Below are positions 22,196 through 34,178 of a DNA stretch of 64,000 nt, piece by piece (within the stretch, counting starts at the first letter, position 1; each line of letters begins with the position of its first letter). The translations under genes were made by a program, and so were the position numbers. Source of the DNA: Gonatopus flavifemur (lineage: Eukaryota; Arthropoda; Insecta; Hymenoptera; Dryinidae). The stretch spans positions 27,652,001 to 27,716,000 of the forward strand of contig JAFFJZ010000003.1 in assembly GCA_018340375.1 (NCBI GenBank), written 5' to 3'. Under the pieces are notes generated by a model. The model saw only the letters and a program-made list of their open reading frames with translations. It was not told where the DNA came from and did no database searches.

Positions 22196-23649
22196 TAGTG
22201 AGCAGCTCCGCTGCAAGCGCCTTGAAAGGTGCTAGACAACCGCAATCATCATTTTTACTGAGACTACCAAATTCTGTAAATAGTATATGCCTATAATTAT
22301 TCCCATGCGTTTTTCCAGCAATGAATAATTAATCATTCAAAACTTGGGATATTTGGCAAAAGAACAGACGTCATACGTCTCAATCACCCCGATAAAAGGT
22401 ATTATTGCACAGAACTCGATGAACCCGGCTTTATCATTACGCACATACCTTCACTCTCACTTTTCAAGAGACTTCCTTGTACAGAACTGATTAATCCCAG
22501 TCTCCTTGTACTTATTTTCTTTTTTTTTAACGCGAGAACAATCGTTTCCTTGTTAATTGCCTGGATATACGAATCAAACTCGACGTTACTACTCTCGTTT
22601 CGTGCATTGAGTTTGCATATACCCATATTATACAAATATATTTCGAGTAGATCGCACTATTGGAATTCATTGGGGTAAGGGAACAGTATTAGCACTGGTG
22701 GTAACAAGATGGGAGGGGAAGGGGATGGTATGAGACGATCATTGAAGTAGAAATGCCATTGACGCAAAGTGAAAGTAATTAATGGAATATGCTTGCGCGA
22801 TAGAATGAATTTGATGGTGGTACCGCGTCCTTGTAGAGGAGGTAGACGTATATAACGCCGAGGGAAAGAGAGGGAAAGAGGAAAAGATCGAAAGAGACTA
22901 AAAGAGGGGGAGGGGATAGGCGGGAAGAGGAAGGATAATATCATGGATTTAATTAATATTTCATTTGTATGCTATTTCTCGACTCGCAAACCCTCCAAGC
23001 CGTCTCTATATAATTCTCTCATTTATACGAATTTATTCTCTCGCATACATATAAAACGATGACACAGAGGCTAGTGGCAAATCTATACATGTAGACAAAT
23101 TTCTCTGTAGATCCACCCGCACACGTACATATACGTACAAAGAGGTACAGAGAATGCGGAGAATGGGTCCATTGTTAGATACTAATATTATTCAGTTGGG
23201 AATTGTTTCGTGACACCCCTTCAAGAAGAGAAGAGTAGAGAAGAGGAGGGAGAGGTGATTTGCACCGACTCGGTCCACACACAACGTGTACCGGACCAAC
23301 CGTCTCTGTTTCTCTCTATTTTCTACCCTATTCAGAATATGAATGAAGTTCCCTCTTCCATCGCCAACACATTTCTATGTATTTTTCCCTCGCCCCCGTG
23401 TCCTTTTTTTTTATTTTTCAGAATTTCCCTAGGAAACAAAGGAAAAGAATCAAGAAATCTGACGGATAATGAGAAAACCGTGTGTGGGATTTTGAATTCA
23501 ATATTATGAAAGATGATTTCGAGAATGAGGATCAAGGATAAAGATTTATTAAATTTTGATTCCTAATAATTTTCAATTTCACGATCACAGATGAGGGCGA
23601 TATTCGAAATGCATCCTCATTTTATTCAATTTCAAAACCAATTGAAATA
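22196..23649. other. Intergenic, no gene seen
   Basis: It includes a GA-rich tract (about 22850-22940) and CT-rich stretches. Overlapping ORFs at 22657-22944 and 23210-23535 are low-complexity. No exon is supported. Confidence 0.4.
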
Positions 23650-24731
23650 CACTGTAAAAAAAAACTGGAAATTTACTGTGCAACTGGACTGGAAATTTCC
23701 AGTGCTAGTACTGGAATATGGATATTCCAGTACATGTACAGAGATTTTGTTGTTACGTTACTGAAAATTCAGTCATTGTACTGGAATTTTCAAGTTTGAG
23801 ATGATGTACTGAAATTTTGCCATGATTTCGCGAAAATTTTACCGGCTCGTACTACAATTTTATAGTTCTTGTGCACCAAAAAAAAATATTCCCTCAAAAA
23901 GGACTTGAGAAAAAATTTGGAATTTAGAAAAAAAAACCTAATCGTTGGTATACTGGAATTATACAGGTTTTTAACTGCAATTCTCAGGTTTTGTGATGGA
24001 ATTTTCCAGTTACTATGCAATTGAATTATACAGGTTTTGAACTGCAATTTTCAGGTCGTGTGATGGAATTTTCCAGTTGCTATGCAACGGAATTTAATCA
24101 CTGTTGCACTGAAATTTTCCACTTCTATTGGACTTCGTCATTTCTGGCAGGAAAAATTTCAAGTCTTTATATTAAAAATTTCCTGATTGAGATTTTGAAT
24201 AATAATTGTAATTGTAGCCAATGAAATTGATATATGAGGTTTTTCCAAGACTTATCCTCTTGTGTTCTAGATATGAAGCATATGTAGTAACCCAAGCTGG
24301 CCTTCCAACATGTCGCGCTATAGCTCATCGGTTAGGTCTTAGGTTTCAGTTGGTAGGCAGGTAGAAAAGTGTGGGTTCAAATCCTGTTAGGTAGACATGA
24401 GTTTCTGTCCATCCAAATGAACGATCAAAAGTTTCTCAATCATCTTGGAACACAAGGACCCTGCAAAATCACTTTGCGTGAGCAATTTTTTTTCAATTTT
24501 CATGGATATTTTCAGCATTAATTTTCCAGTACATGTCCTGGAAAAGTCCAGCTCGTGTACTGAAAAATTCCAGTACCGAGGCTCAGAAAATTTCCAGTTT
24601 TGATGCGGGAATTCCATAACGTTTGCACTGAATTTTTGCAGTACAAATATGCTGAAATTTTCCGGTACATGTACAGGTTAATGACTTCCAGTACATGTAC
24701 TGGAATTTTCCGGTGAAATTTTTTTACAGTG
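23650..24731 (+). mobile_element. 1.08-kb TA-flanked element, copy A (CACTGTAAAAAA ends)
   Basis: It begins CACTGTAAAAAAAAACTGG and ends TTTTTTTACAGTG, with TA at 23648-23649 and 24732-24733. Much of the interior is an imperfect array of ACTGGAAATTTCCAGT- and CCAGTACATGTACTGG-type palindromes. A non-palindromic middle of roughly 24150-24470 contains tRNA-like Pol III boxes. Copy B at 53976-55078 is nearly identical; the main difference is about 22 bp absent here between short direct repeats near 23765. Such identity means recent amplification. The short ORFs it carries are the same in both copies and show no family resemblance. Confidence 0.88.
24321..24384 (+). promoter_or_regulatory. tRNA-like Pol III boxes inside element copy A
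   Basis: TAGCTCATCGG (24321-24331) fits an A box and GGTTCAAATCC (24374-24384) fits a B box. This suggests that a tRNA-derived SINE, or part of one, was captured by the DNA element before it spread. It is not a functional tRNA gene because no acceptor stem is seen. Confidence 0.6.
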
Positions 24732-24733
24732 TA

Positions 24734-26034
24734 TCTGACCCATTTTATATTTTCATATCCCGTTTGGAAGAAAAGTTTTATCCGTGGCCAGACATGTATA
24801 TATATATATATATATGTATATGTATACTGAAATTTGGTTGGCTACCACGAAGAAGAAGCCGTACCCGCTTCTTGAAGTGTGCAAACAGGGGTCTGTGTTT
24901 ACCAACGTTCGGCAACACTTTATTCTCTTCCACGCACATGTACGGACTCACACAAGTTATATATCTTTGTATATCCACGAAAAGGTTTAAAAGACTTATT
25001 CTTCCTCCGATTAGCTTCCACGCACTCTTGTGTACATTTGCGTGCAAGCACATACGTAGATTTCATAAATATATATGAGATGGCACACGTGTACCATCAG
25101 CATCGGTGGACGGTTACAGGTAGGCTCTTGGAGTCGGTTCCCAACTAAAGAGAGTCCCAGGGCAAATATTGAGTAAAAGATATATATTCGAGGGAAAAAA
25201 AAAGAAAAGGGAGGGAATGTTAAAAGCCGCCCATTCCGTCACACGATCCACTTGAAAACTGAAAAGATCACATTCTGGCCACGGGAAAAGAAATGTTACT
25301 GGAATTGTGGATCTAGCAACATTTACCTTTTCAGATATACAAAATGTATTCCATACTCTGAAGATACTTGTACATTTGATGGATAAAATTTGTATTTTCC
25401 GAAGCTTCCTCGGAGAGTGATGATGATGTATATTATTATTGGTACCGTAAATAAAGGAAGTTTCCCTCTCCTTCTTTTCTTGGATTTCCGTTGCCGTATT
25501 GCAGGGCAGATTATCCTCCGGTTTTCAGACCAGCAAATACTCCACGATCAGGGAATGTTTATTCGGTTTAAATAGATTATACATTGAACCGATAAAATGT
25601 ACGAACGTCAAGTAAATCGCTGTGAAGCCAAAATTATGATGAAAGGTTTGAAGAATAAAAATGATTCTATGTCAAAATATTGAAAGCTCCTTCCTATTTC
25701 AAAATCATATAGGCAATCAGGGCGGATAAGTACACCGGATAAAAAATTCTGTTGAAGCATATTTGAATGTTCGAATGTACATACAGAAAGGAGATTATGT
25801 CGAAGATTTCGAGAAAATGTATAATACTCGTGAGATTTATTTGATTACGGGAATAGGAATAATAACCGTATATGCAGTTTATAATGCGAGGAAAGAACTA
25901 TTCAAATTTATTCAACTATGGCTATAAGGGATTGAAATATCATATCCTGCTTGTGAGTTTTCAAAAAGGAGATTAGGATACTGTCGTGCGGAAAGTTCAG
26001 AACAATGAAAGATAACACTGTGAAAAAATTGGTA
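24734..26034. other. Intergenic, no gene seen
   Basis: It contains a short (TA)n/(TG)n run near 24796-24825. Several overlapping 60-130 codon frames at 24695-25148 lie on both strands, and none looks like a recognisable protein. Confidence 0.35.
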
Positions 26035-27910
26035 CACGGAAAGACCGAGTGTATTTTCAATATTTAGGAAGATGACTGTCAATTTAGGGAAAAAGAGGAT
26101 CGTTGAAAAAAAATTCGTTGTTATTTTCCACAGTGAAACTGTCAACTTATGGTAAATTTACTACACTGTAAGAAAATCGACGGTGTTGGAAAAACTCCAC
26201 CCCGAATGGTGTTGTTTCAACTCCTCAAGGTGTTATTTCGACACAGAGTTGGAAAACATCCGGGTTTTTTCTTCAAAAGCCAGCCCACTGGGTCCAATCG
26301 GGTTTTATCGGGCTTTATCAGGTTTAATCAAATCGGACCCAGTTTTCTGTAATAATGTTTACTATGATCTACTAATTCTGAATTTTTATCGTATGGTTTT
26401 ATCATTTCCCATATATTTTCTTCTCGAATAATATGTAATGATGACATAAGATGATATATTATTTTATATCACCATCAAAAAATACTAAATAAAATACAAA
26501 GTAATTGATTTTGGGATTAGTAAAATGTGCAAGTGCAATGAATCTCACTGCAGTTTGATCTATTCCTTGTGTTGATCCTAAAATCTAGCAAGGAGTCTGT
26601 TTAACCAATCGAAAATTCCCAATGCAAAACCCTTCATGAAAAAAAATTGATTGACCACAATTATACTATTCTTTTCTAATGATTTGCTGAATGTATTCAG
26701 AGAAATAAATTCGTAATATTATACATAATACAGAATAATTTCAAAATCTACTGGTTGAATTCAATCAGTATATCTTTATATTCATATGAAATTACCAAGA
26801 TATTATGCGAAAATATCCATTGAATGTTATAAGTCTATCCTGATAAATATTACAACAATATTTGTCATTATTGTTTGAGTTATCAAATCACGTTCTCAAT
26901 CTGTGAAATTTGAATCGAATTGAAGATAAAAGTACATCACTTTTGCTCATAATATCCCTGATAAGACATGATATTTATATAATATTATCAGATTATTGTA
27001 CTAGAATATTCTCTTGTGGGAATCAAGAATAGAAATAGATTGAAATTCTATGCAACTGAATGAATTTGAATTAAGGCTGGAGCTGGTGATTCAATGTAAT
27101 TTTATATGAAAATTGTATCAAGTTTCTATAAATTTGTATAAAATATGAATTGAAATTTTCATGAAATACATTTTCATGACGTATATTTCGAGGTGAACGC
27201 AATATACTTTGCACCGTCTGAATCTTTGATCATTAACGAAATAATGGATATTCATTGATTAAGTTAGTGATGTCGATTCTTTTTTTATAGAAAAAGTATT
27301 GAGTTCTTATAGATTTGTATGAAACATCGGTAGAAATTCGATATATTCTGTATAAAAAAGAATCGATTCTTCCAAAAATCGGTATCACTAGATTATGTAC
27401 TGAAATTCAACTGATTTTACCGAGTAAAAGATATTTACAACAGTCGGATGAGTGAAATTCCATAGATACAAATTCAGAAAGGAGAATAACATAGGAAAAT
27501 CTACTAAATAAAATAAACATCCAATCAAACATCTCAGATGGAGACATTTTCCAACTTATATTTAATGAGAATTATATATAAATTATATATAAGCTATATT
27601 GAATTGAAAATATTTCCCTTCCTGGATTTTTGGAGTTTTGAATGGGTTTTTTACCACCTAAAAAACCCACTGAGTACAATTGGGTTGGACCCACAGGTGC
27701 GATCTCTGTTTCGACACCGCATGCTGTCATTCCAACACTATTGAGCGTTATTATAACAACAAATTTCGGGGTGGACTCCTAAAGAATCCACGCGGTGTGG
27801 ATTCTGACACCGCTCTTTTTACAGTGTACGAATATTCTTCAATGATCTTTTTTTCCCCTAAATTGGCAGTCATTTTTCTAAATATTAATGAACTCCGTGG
27901 TTTTTCCGTG
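26035..27910. mobile_element. CACGGAAAGACC foldback, split by a larger element
   Basis: The left end (CACGGAAAGACCGAG, then CAATATTTAGGAAGATGACTG) and the right end (inverse, CACGGAAAAACCACGGAG then AATATTTAGAAAAATGACTG) match the two arms of the uninterrupted 288-bp copy at 62732-63019. The element at 26164-27826 lies between them. The flanks are TA (26033-26034) and TG, so one end has drifted. Confidence 0.75.
26164..27826. mobile_element. 1.66-kb TA-flanked non-autonomous element
   Basis: The ends CACTGTAAGAAAATC and the inverse of CACTGTAAAAAGAGC are flanked by TA (26162-26163, 27827-27828). Subterminal words GGTGTTG/CAACACC and TTTCGACACMG recur on both sides and give the element a repetitive skirt of about 150 bp per end. 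The middle is AT-rich without a transposase. It is nested inside the foldback at 26035-27910. Confidence 0.7.
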
Positions 27911-28065
27911 TGAATTCGCTGAGGAATTCTTCGGTGATTCGGACAGTAATTAGCAATTGATCCGAAGAAAAACTCGGGAAAATCACCAGGATCTTGGTCA
28001 TTATACCGGAAAATGAGGGAAATACACACACTTCGATGGTTATTTTACTGAATTAGTTTATTTAA

Positions 28066-28965
28066 GGGCTCATATACCCCTGCATGCGATGAAAACCGAG
28101 TGAATTTCAAAAATCATTTTAAAGGTTATGTGATGGAAAAAAAATTAATGTTTGAATTCACACTTTTCAATCACTTCTCAACTATAAGAAGAAAAATATA
28201 AACAAATTTTTTTCCAATATTAACATTAGTTTTCAACAGCGTGAATGGACTACTCATGGACATCATAGCGCCTCCTTGTCGGCATCATAACTCTACTATC
28301 AATCATCCAATCTGCAAAAACGATGAAGCATCTTGAAAAGTAATGTAATAGTTATAGTCTGTCGAGGGGAATTTTTTTTTCCCAAAAAATAAAGAAATTA
28401 CAGTATTTCAAGCTTTAATATTGAAAAAAACAAAAAAATCAGTGTTTAATAATTTATAACAAATTGTCCAATCAACAAATCAAAAAACCCCCTCGACAGA
28501 CTATAGAGGAAGTAATTAGCAACATTTCGGAAAAAAAAATGGAAAAATATCAAAAATTGACTGAGTTATCGTGCAGACACTGTCTAAAAACATACTTTCG
28601 AGAAAATCGCATTTAAAGTTTCTGGTAGAGACAACGTCAACTTACGCCTAATCTCCCATTCCAGCTTCGTATTGTACACCTTCTTCCTCTTGCATCTTCG
28701 TGTTTTTTAAGGTTTTCTGCAATCTTTTGTTAATCCTAGCTTCTACAAACCAAAGAGATACGACACGTAATGGTCGAGAAAAACGCGGCAATTAGCTAGG
28801 AAACCGTCTCATTCCGATGTCCGCTCACATTAATCGCTGTAACTTCGTAAAGGAGTGGAATTTTCTTATAATTTTTTGTTTGAAAAATTCTTAAAAGTAT
28901 AGAGAATAAGAATCTGTAAGAAAAGAAAAATTAATTTTTTGAAAATTCCAGGGGTATATGAGCCC
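28066..28965. mobile_element. 900-bp TTAA-flanked element
   Basis: The perfect 17-bp terminal inverted repeat is GGGCTCATATACCCCTG, with TTAA at 28062-28065 and 28966-28969. These are piggyBac-like features. A separate 149-bp element is nested inside (28355-28503). No transposase similarity was seen. Confidence 0.82.
28355..28503. mobile_element. 149-bp MITE (TAGTCTGTCGAGGGG ends), nested
   Basis: The terminal inverted repeat TAGTCTGTCGAGGGG is perfect, with TA on both sides (28353-28354, 28504-28505). The interior is A/T-rich. The TA duplication would fit Tc1/mariner-type mobilisation. Confidence 0.8.
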
Positions 28966-29190
28966 TTAATATTCATAGGAAATTTGATTCTAGCCGATGG
29001 TAGCCTGATATTAAAAATCACACGGAACTCTGAAGCTAATTCTTGTAAAATACAAAATCAAAGGAAATACGTCCTTATTAAAAATTTCACGGATTCATAT
29101 ATGCTCCCTACATAATTCACATGGGTCATGTTTGGTTTTTATATGGATCGTAACATTAGGTTATTTTTTAATAAGATTTCAGCATAAAAC

Positions 29191-29568
29191 TAGGGCTGGA
29201 CTCAAGACTCTCGAGTAAAACCAACAACACTTAATTTTATCAGTTTTAATGCAAGATTCGTTGGGTCAATGTACAAATATTCAAAGAATGAAATGGGAGA
29301 AAATTTTTGGAAATATTGTTTTGATTTTGAACATTTGAAGGTCCATTCAAAACTTTTGCAGTCTCGAAAGGGGTCTTGTCTTGGTCTTGAGTAGAGGAAA
29401 ACTGCTTTATATCCTAGATGCAATCAATTTCATCCCCTCAGACGTGTTATTCCTGATTATTACATGCCCACACTTGACTTCATGTAGAAATTTGTCTTCG
29501 AAGATCGTAAAATTGAATGATATTCACTATTTTTAAATTTTGCTCAAGAGTCTCGAGTCCACCTCTAC
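29191..29568. mobile_element. Possible 378-bp element with GACTC inverted ends
   Basis: The left TAGGGCTGGACTCAAGACTC and the right inverse TAGAGGTGGACTCGAGACTC match over about 28 bp with several mismatches and continue into TCGAGYAAAA. The target duplication is unclear (TA may be included in the ends). Non-coding. Confidence 0.55.
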
Positions 29569-30943
29569 ATAAAACAGTTGAAAACCAACTTCTTCGTGAC
29601 CATTATTTTTGGTTACAATATGTAGAAACCGTAGAAAAGCCTATTTCTCAACCAAATCCTCATCAAGAAAGATAACCATACGATCACCGCGAAAATAAAG
29701 CATCCTGGTATCATCAGCAGGGTGTCCAGCAGTCTAGGATTCCAATGAAATGGATCAATCACAAATTTAAGTTCAACGAAATTTTGGTATTCTTTTTTCT
29801 CGATGAAAAAAATGCCTAATCGAAGAGAATGCAGCCACGAAGTACGATTACCTTCAACCCTCTATTACCGATCAGACATAAAGGAGGGGAGAAATGTTTG
29901 AATGAGGCAATTATATGCGAATTATACCCTTCACGTGCACAGCATAATTGATAATCCTAAACAAAAAGAAAAACACTATTCCACGTTACCAACGAAACTT
30001 CATTTTTCTCTAACCATTCTCCCAACACTTGAATATAAAAAAATAAAACTGGCAATAAAATTTTGAAGGAATAAATATCTCCCTCGTAAATAAATTCCCA
30101 ATTGAAACCGACAATTCCAATTTGTATATAATTCATGTACCCTATGTATACGTACGCCAATTTTATATCTTATTTACTCTTTCTCTCTATATCTCTTTTC
30201 CTCTCTTGCCTCGTCTCTCGACACGATCCGAGCGTGTGTATTATTTATGACGAGACTGGCTGTGTATCAAGGGGTGGCAATATATCGACACCCCGTGAAG
30301 TTTCCTCCTCTGGCAACTGGTTACCATTCATAATAGCGCATAATAGCCTCGCCACACCCCCGTGCCGCACCACCTGCGTGGCTGGTATTAATTCGCACAC
30401 GGTACCGTAGCGAATCAAATCTCTCGATGTATACCGTGTGTAACTATGAAAATCGAACCTGAAACAGAACTTTCGTCTCGCTCTCTTACACGGTCCCGTG
30501 AGTAGAAGAAGAACGAACCAGACGTGTGTAAGTTTCTATTGAAACGACACACACACACACACCCACACGATATATCTCGATTTAGAGTGGAGATATGTTC
30601 TCGGCGCCTGGTATTGTGGAATTTTAAGCCCATACTTCAATGGAAAATCATTGTATTGATTGGAAGAGATATGTGTGTTCGTTATTACGGAATTCTACGG
30701 GCTTCTTTTCATTTTCAATTAAAATGGTTTTTACATTTGAAATTAGATCAAATACAGTTGAATGAATATATTGACTATTTTTTTCAGTTGGTTCGTATTC
30801 AGTTAAGGTGGCGCTACACATTCGCTTGAGAGTGGATCAAGTGTGGACCCAGAATTCAAGATCGCAATTCAGAATATTGAATATTAATTTATTTCATCTG
30901 ATCTATATTTGGCTAAGGATTGTTGGAAGTTCGTCTCAAGTTT
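29569..30943. other. Intergenic, no gene seen
   Basis: The block at 30180-30420 is GC-richer and CT-rich and could be regulatory, but no motif decides it. There is a short (CA)n run near 30548-30562. No exon is supported. Confidence 0.35.
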
Positions 30944-31141
30944 CACTGTAAAAATGTGGGGAGTTTTTCTTCGCAATATTGATGGATTTCATCCCCTCGT
31001 CGTAGAGGAATTGTTTTCCATCAAAAATGAGGGATTTTTCCAACATTTTATCTTTTATTATGGTGAAAAATTTCCCATCTATGGAGGAACTTTGCTGTCA
31101 CCATTTTTTAGGGAAAACTTGGATAATCAATTTTTACAGTG
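30944..31141. mobile_element. 198-bp MITE (CACTGTAAAAAT ends, TT flanks)
   Basis: The ends CACTGTAAAAATGTGG and AATTTTTACAGTG are flanked by TT at 30942-30943 and 31142-31143. Inside, GGATTTCATC/GATGGAAAA-type words mirror each other loosely. Having TT instead of TA argues that the family does not depend strictly on TA targets. Confidence 0.75.
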
Positions 31142-31864
31142 TTGAACGAATTCAAAATGAGAAAAAATGAGAAATTTCACTTGAAACAAACTGGTGAATA
31201 TATATCTTCCAATACACGTGCAACCTAGTAAAACGAAAAAAATACATTGTATTTCCTTTGGGGAACACTTGGGAAGGATAGAAATTCGCGTCAGGAATCG
31301 TATATAATACACAGTAGACGATATATAATCGGTTTCGATTCTTTCATAAAATCGTTTCATCGAATGCAACAAACCAAGTAACTGGTAATCGCGTAGAGTT
31401 AATCGTCCGTGAAGAAGGTAGTCCGATTTCAAAGATCCAACAATCTTCGAATAGTGGATGACGCGTCGTCGCATCCCCCTCATTTGTGCACCTGCGAAAG
31501 CTGCTACACCCGACATCGGATACCTTTTTAGCCCAGACTCGCTCGAAATTTCCCATTCACGTGGAAAGTCGTCGTCCACCTTCGTTAAAACGTTCCTCTT
31601 TAGAATCACGTGGACCCAAACGACTTGTTCCGCTTGCCACGGTCCATTATCTTCACTCGATACAAAATAATCATAGAAAAGTTTGGTCGGACCACAAACC
31701 ATCTGGGATATTACAACACAGAAATCAGTGGGAAAATGCGATAGAAGTCGACCAACTTGATCCATAAAAAATGGAAAAAAAAAACAGAAAGATCGGAGAA
31801 ATGATTGGATAATAATATGGAGTATCAATATCTTATTTATTGTTCGTATACTCGGTCTATACAT
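31127..31864 (-). CDS. Unidentified 245-codon ORF or exon
   Basis: I do not recognise this product. The frame is open for 245 codons, long for DNA this AT-rich, and its middle part (about 31340-31702) is GC-richer than its surroundings with a balanced composition (for example VSSEDNGPWQAEQVVWVHV). A good splice acceptor precedes 31702 on the minus strand (a pyrimidine-rich stretch ending CCCAG), so the real coding part, if any, may begin there with ATGGTTTGTGG. The last codons run into the MITE at 30944-31141, which a true gene end would be unlikely to do. It lies 2 kb downstream of the DMRT gene on the same strand. It may be an exon, a long 3' UTR segment or chance. Confidence 0.25.
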   Translation of the reverse strand: MYRPSIRTINKILILHIIIQSFLRSFCFFFPFFMDQVGRLLSHFPTDFCVVISQMVCGPTKLFYDYFVSSEDNGPWQAEQVVWVHVILKRNVLTKVDDDFPREWEISSESGLKRYPMSGVAAFAGAQMRGMRRRVIHYSKIVGSLKSDYLLHGRLTLRDYQLLGLLHSMKRFYERIETDYISSTVYYIRFLTRISILPKCSPKEIQCIFFVLLGCTCIGRYIFTSLFQVKFLIFSHFEFVQHCKN

Positions 31865-33846
31865 TTTGCTTAGAGCAGCACATTATGGTAACTACAAAGG
31901 CTGACGACGTGTTTCCGGTGTTTTTTCTTCTCCTTCTTCTTCTTCTTTCCATATCGTCGACAGACGGGCTAAACATCTCACGGGTATTATACGGTGTACG
32001 TATATATACATATATATATGCATATATATATACCTACATCATATTTAGTTTTCCATCGAATATATATGTATATATTAACTCACTGTGTTCACCGTCACAA
32101 GATTTTTCTGTTTCAAATCTTGCAGCCCGTATAAAGTGTTTCTTTTTTGTTTTTACAATTTTTCGTTATATTATAATGAAGTAATTATTATCCATTTACC
32201 TAACGTTTTTGATGCTGACTGTGTTTTTATTTCTCGCATATTGTCAAAAACCTTGATCTCCAAAGAGAATATTGAAACAACAAATTAGAGAACGTACACA
32301 ACTCAGCTCTTTATTCCAATTATTCACGTTCCTCTGAGTTTTATTCTCAACAATGTACGCAATGATATAACCGTATTTATGATTTTTCTCTCTCTCTTCG
32401 AGTCGTTACCTATAACTATTCAGCCGTATGTACAGTATTTATTAATGCGGTTTGATATATACAAAGTAGTTGAAAATTATTGATTCATTTGATTGATGAT
32501 TTTTTTTACATATTATCATCAGCAAGAATTAGAGAGGATTGATTTTTAGGTGTTGAAGAATTTTCAATTACTCCGTACATACTCGCTTATCAATTATACA
32601 ACTACACACATATAATCTACACTTGATTAGCCTCTTTTTGTTATCTACACATATATAAAGTATGTATAATACGAATCATCGATAAATTTATATTACAAAG
32701 TATCGTCTTGTTGTATAGTCTGTATTCGTTATCTCTCTTGTACATCACAACGATTTTCAATTAATATCACTTCATTCACTGGCAAATGTCACTTCTTAGA
32801 GATAGAACGATCATCAAATGCAAATTCTCATGATCAAACGGTTTAAAAATCATAAAGTCTTCTTTTAATTTTTCTCATCGGAACTGAATCGTATTGTCTA
32901 TCGATTCATCCAACAGTTCTGTCAGCGTCCAACAGAAATGTTAAAAAAATACCCAACTCTCAGGAAATTTTGAATATTCGCATCATTTTATGTGATCAGA
33001 ACTTTTAAAGCTAATAAAAAGTCATAAGTTTTGATTTATCATCAATTTTCACATATATTGCTTTTGGCTTTACTTGTCCATGCTTTCGATACAGTAGTGA
33101 TTTACAGTAGGTAAATATTACAATCTTCCACTTCCAATCCACAAGGAATTGTATAGAAAGAGAATTTTATTGTTCTTCACGACGACTGGATTCTTCGAAA
33201 CATGAAACTCTATTTCAATGAATTTAGAACGCGACTACGCGTAACTTGAACTTAATCGAAGAGATTTATTTTTCAACTTGAAAGGATAAAAACGATCATG
33301 TTTTCACGTTTAATAGAATTTTTTAAAACGTAAAAATTGTATGAAATTACTAAACGAATTCGTGGAAAAAGTTCGAATCTCGAGTCAGACATGGGCGGTT
33401 TCGAGTGCTCTTGTATTCAATTCTGTTCATAAATTACATAGTACGGTGGATTCAAAAAAGTATCTCCTCGTGTAAAATTTATATATAAATCATACACACG
33501 TTTTATAGAATTTTTGTAGAATTTATATACAATTTTATATACATAAATTCTAAACAAATTCGATACAATAATTTTTATGCAATAATAAGAAAATTGAATT
33601 GAGGGAATAATTTGATAACTCACCGTACCACCCATATATTTCTTGTAGAAATGAGATTGAAAATATGTCTGATTCGACAGTTGCACAAATAAAAACGATC
33701 CCAACTCTTCCCGCAGGGATAAAAATTCTCTCTCGAATTAATATTCCGTATCTCGAATGCATGGAAAAACGCATGAATATGCTTTTTAAAGAAATGAGAA
33801 AATGTTACTGCAGATAAGACCAGGCCACAGTCTGGTCTTCCTCAGG
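31865..33846. other. 3' flank of the DMRT gene, no further gene seen
   Basis: AT-rich DNA with alternating TATA runs near 32004-32070. It could include the 3' UTR of the minus-strand DMRT gene, but no clear polyadenylation site could be picked. Confidence 0.35.
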
Positions 33847-34178
33847 TCACTCGGAATAACTGGTTTTATCGCTCGCGTCATCCGGACTGGTTTCTCGGTA
33901 GGCGTCACCGGTACCGTTTGCGTGCGGATTCTGATTCGGTGGTTTAATCACTGTGGGCAGGTAACCGGTTCCGGTGTAAGGAGCGGCCAAAAACCTGTGC
34001 CTCGTCGATGGTATTGGCGTGGTACAGTAGGCCGTTCTCGTAGCGTAAGCTGCCGCGGAAACGGAAGCCGCGGACGCGGCGGCTGCCGACGCTAGAGCAC
34101 CAGCTAAGGGCGAGAAGGCGGATTTTGGTTGAATATTGTCTTCGCAAACCAAAACTTCCATGGCGGAAACCACATCGC
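33847..34178 (-). CDS. DMRT terminal exon (end of DMA domain and C-terminal tail)
   Basis: The acceptor is TGTCACAG before 34178. The exon begins GC, completing a Gly codon whose G is the last base of the previous exon. It encodes GDVVSAMEVLVCEDN (end of the DMA domain), then KSAFSPLAGAL, an Ala/Ser-rich run, RHRFLAAPYTGTGYLPTVIK and a polar end DDASDKTSYSE, with a TGA stop at 33847-33849. GC content is clearly above the surrounding intron DNA. Confidence 0.9.

Noticed and set aside
23790..24224. ORFs of 85 and 69 codons, also at 54137-54571
   Set aside because: They are identical because the 1.1-kb element is duplicated; composition is that of the palindromic repeat and there is no family match.
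24309..24400. tRNA gene (also at 54657-54747)
   Set aside because: It has Pol III boxes, but they are embedded in a multi-copy DNA element and no cloverleaf ends are seen.
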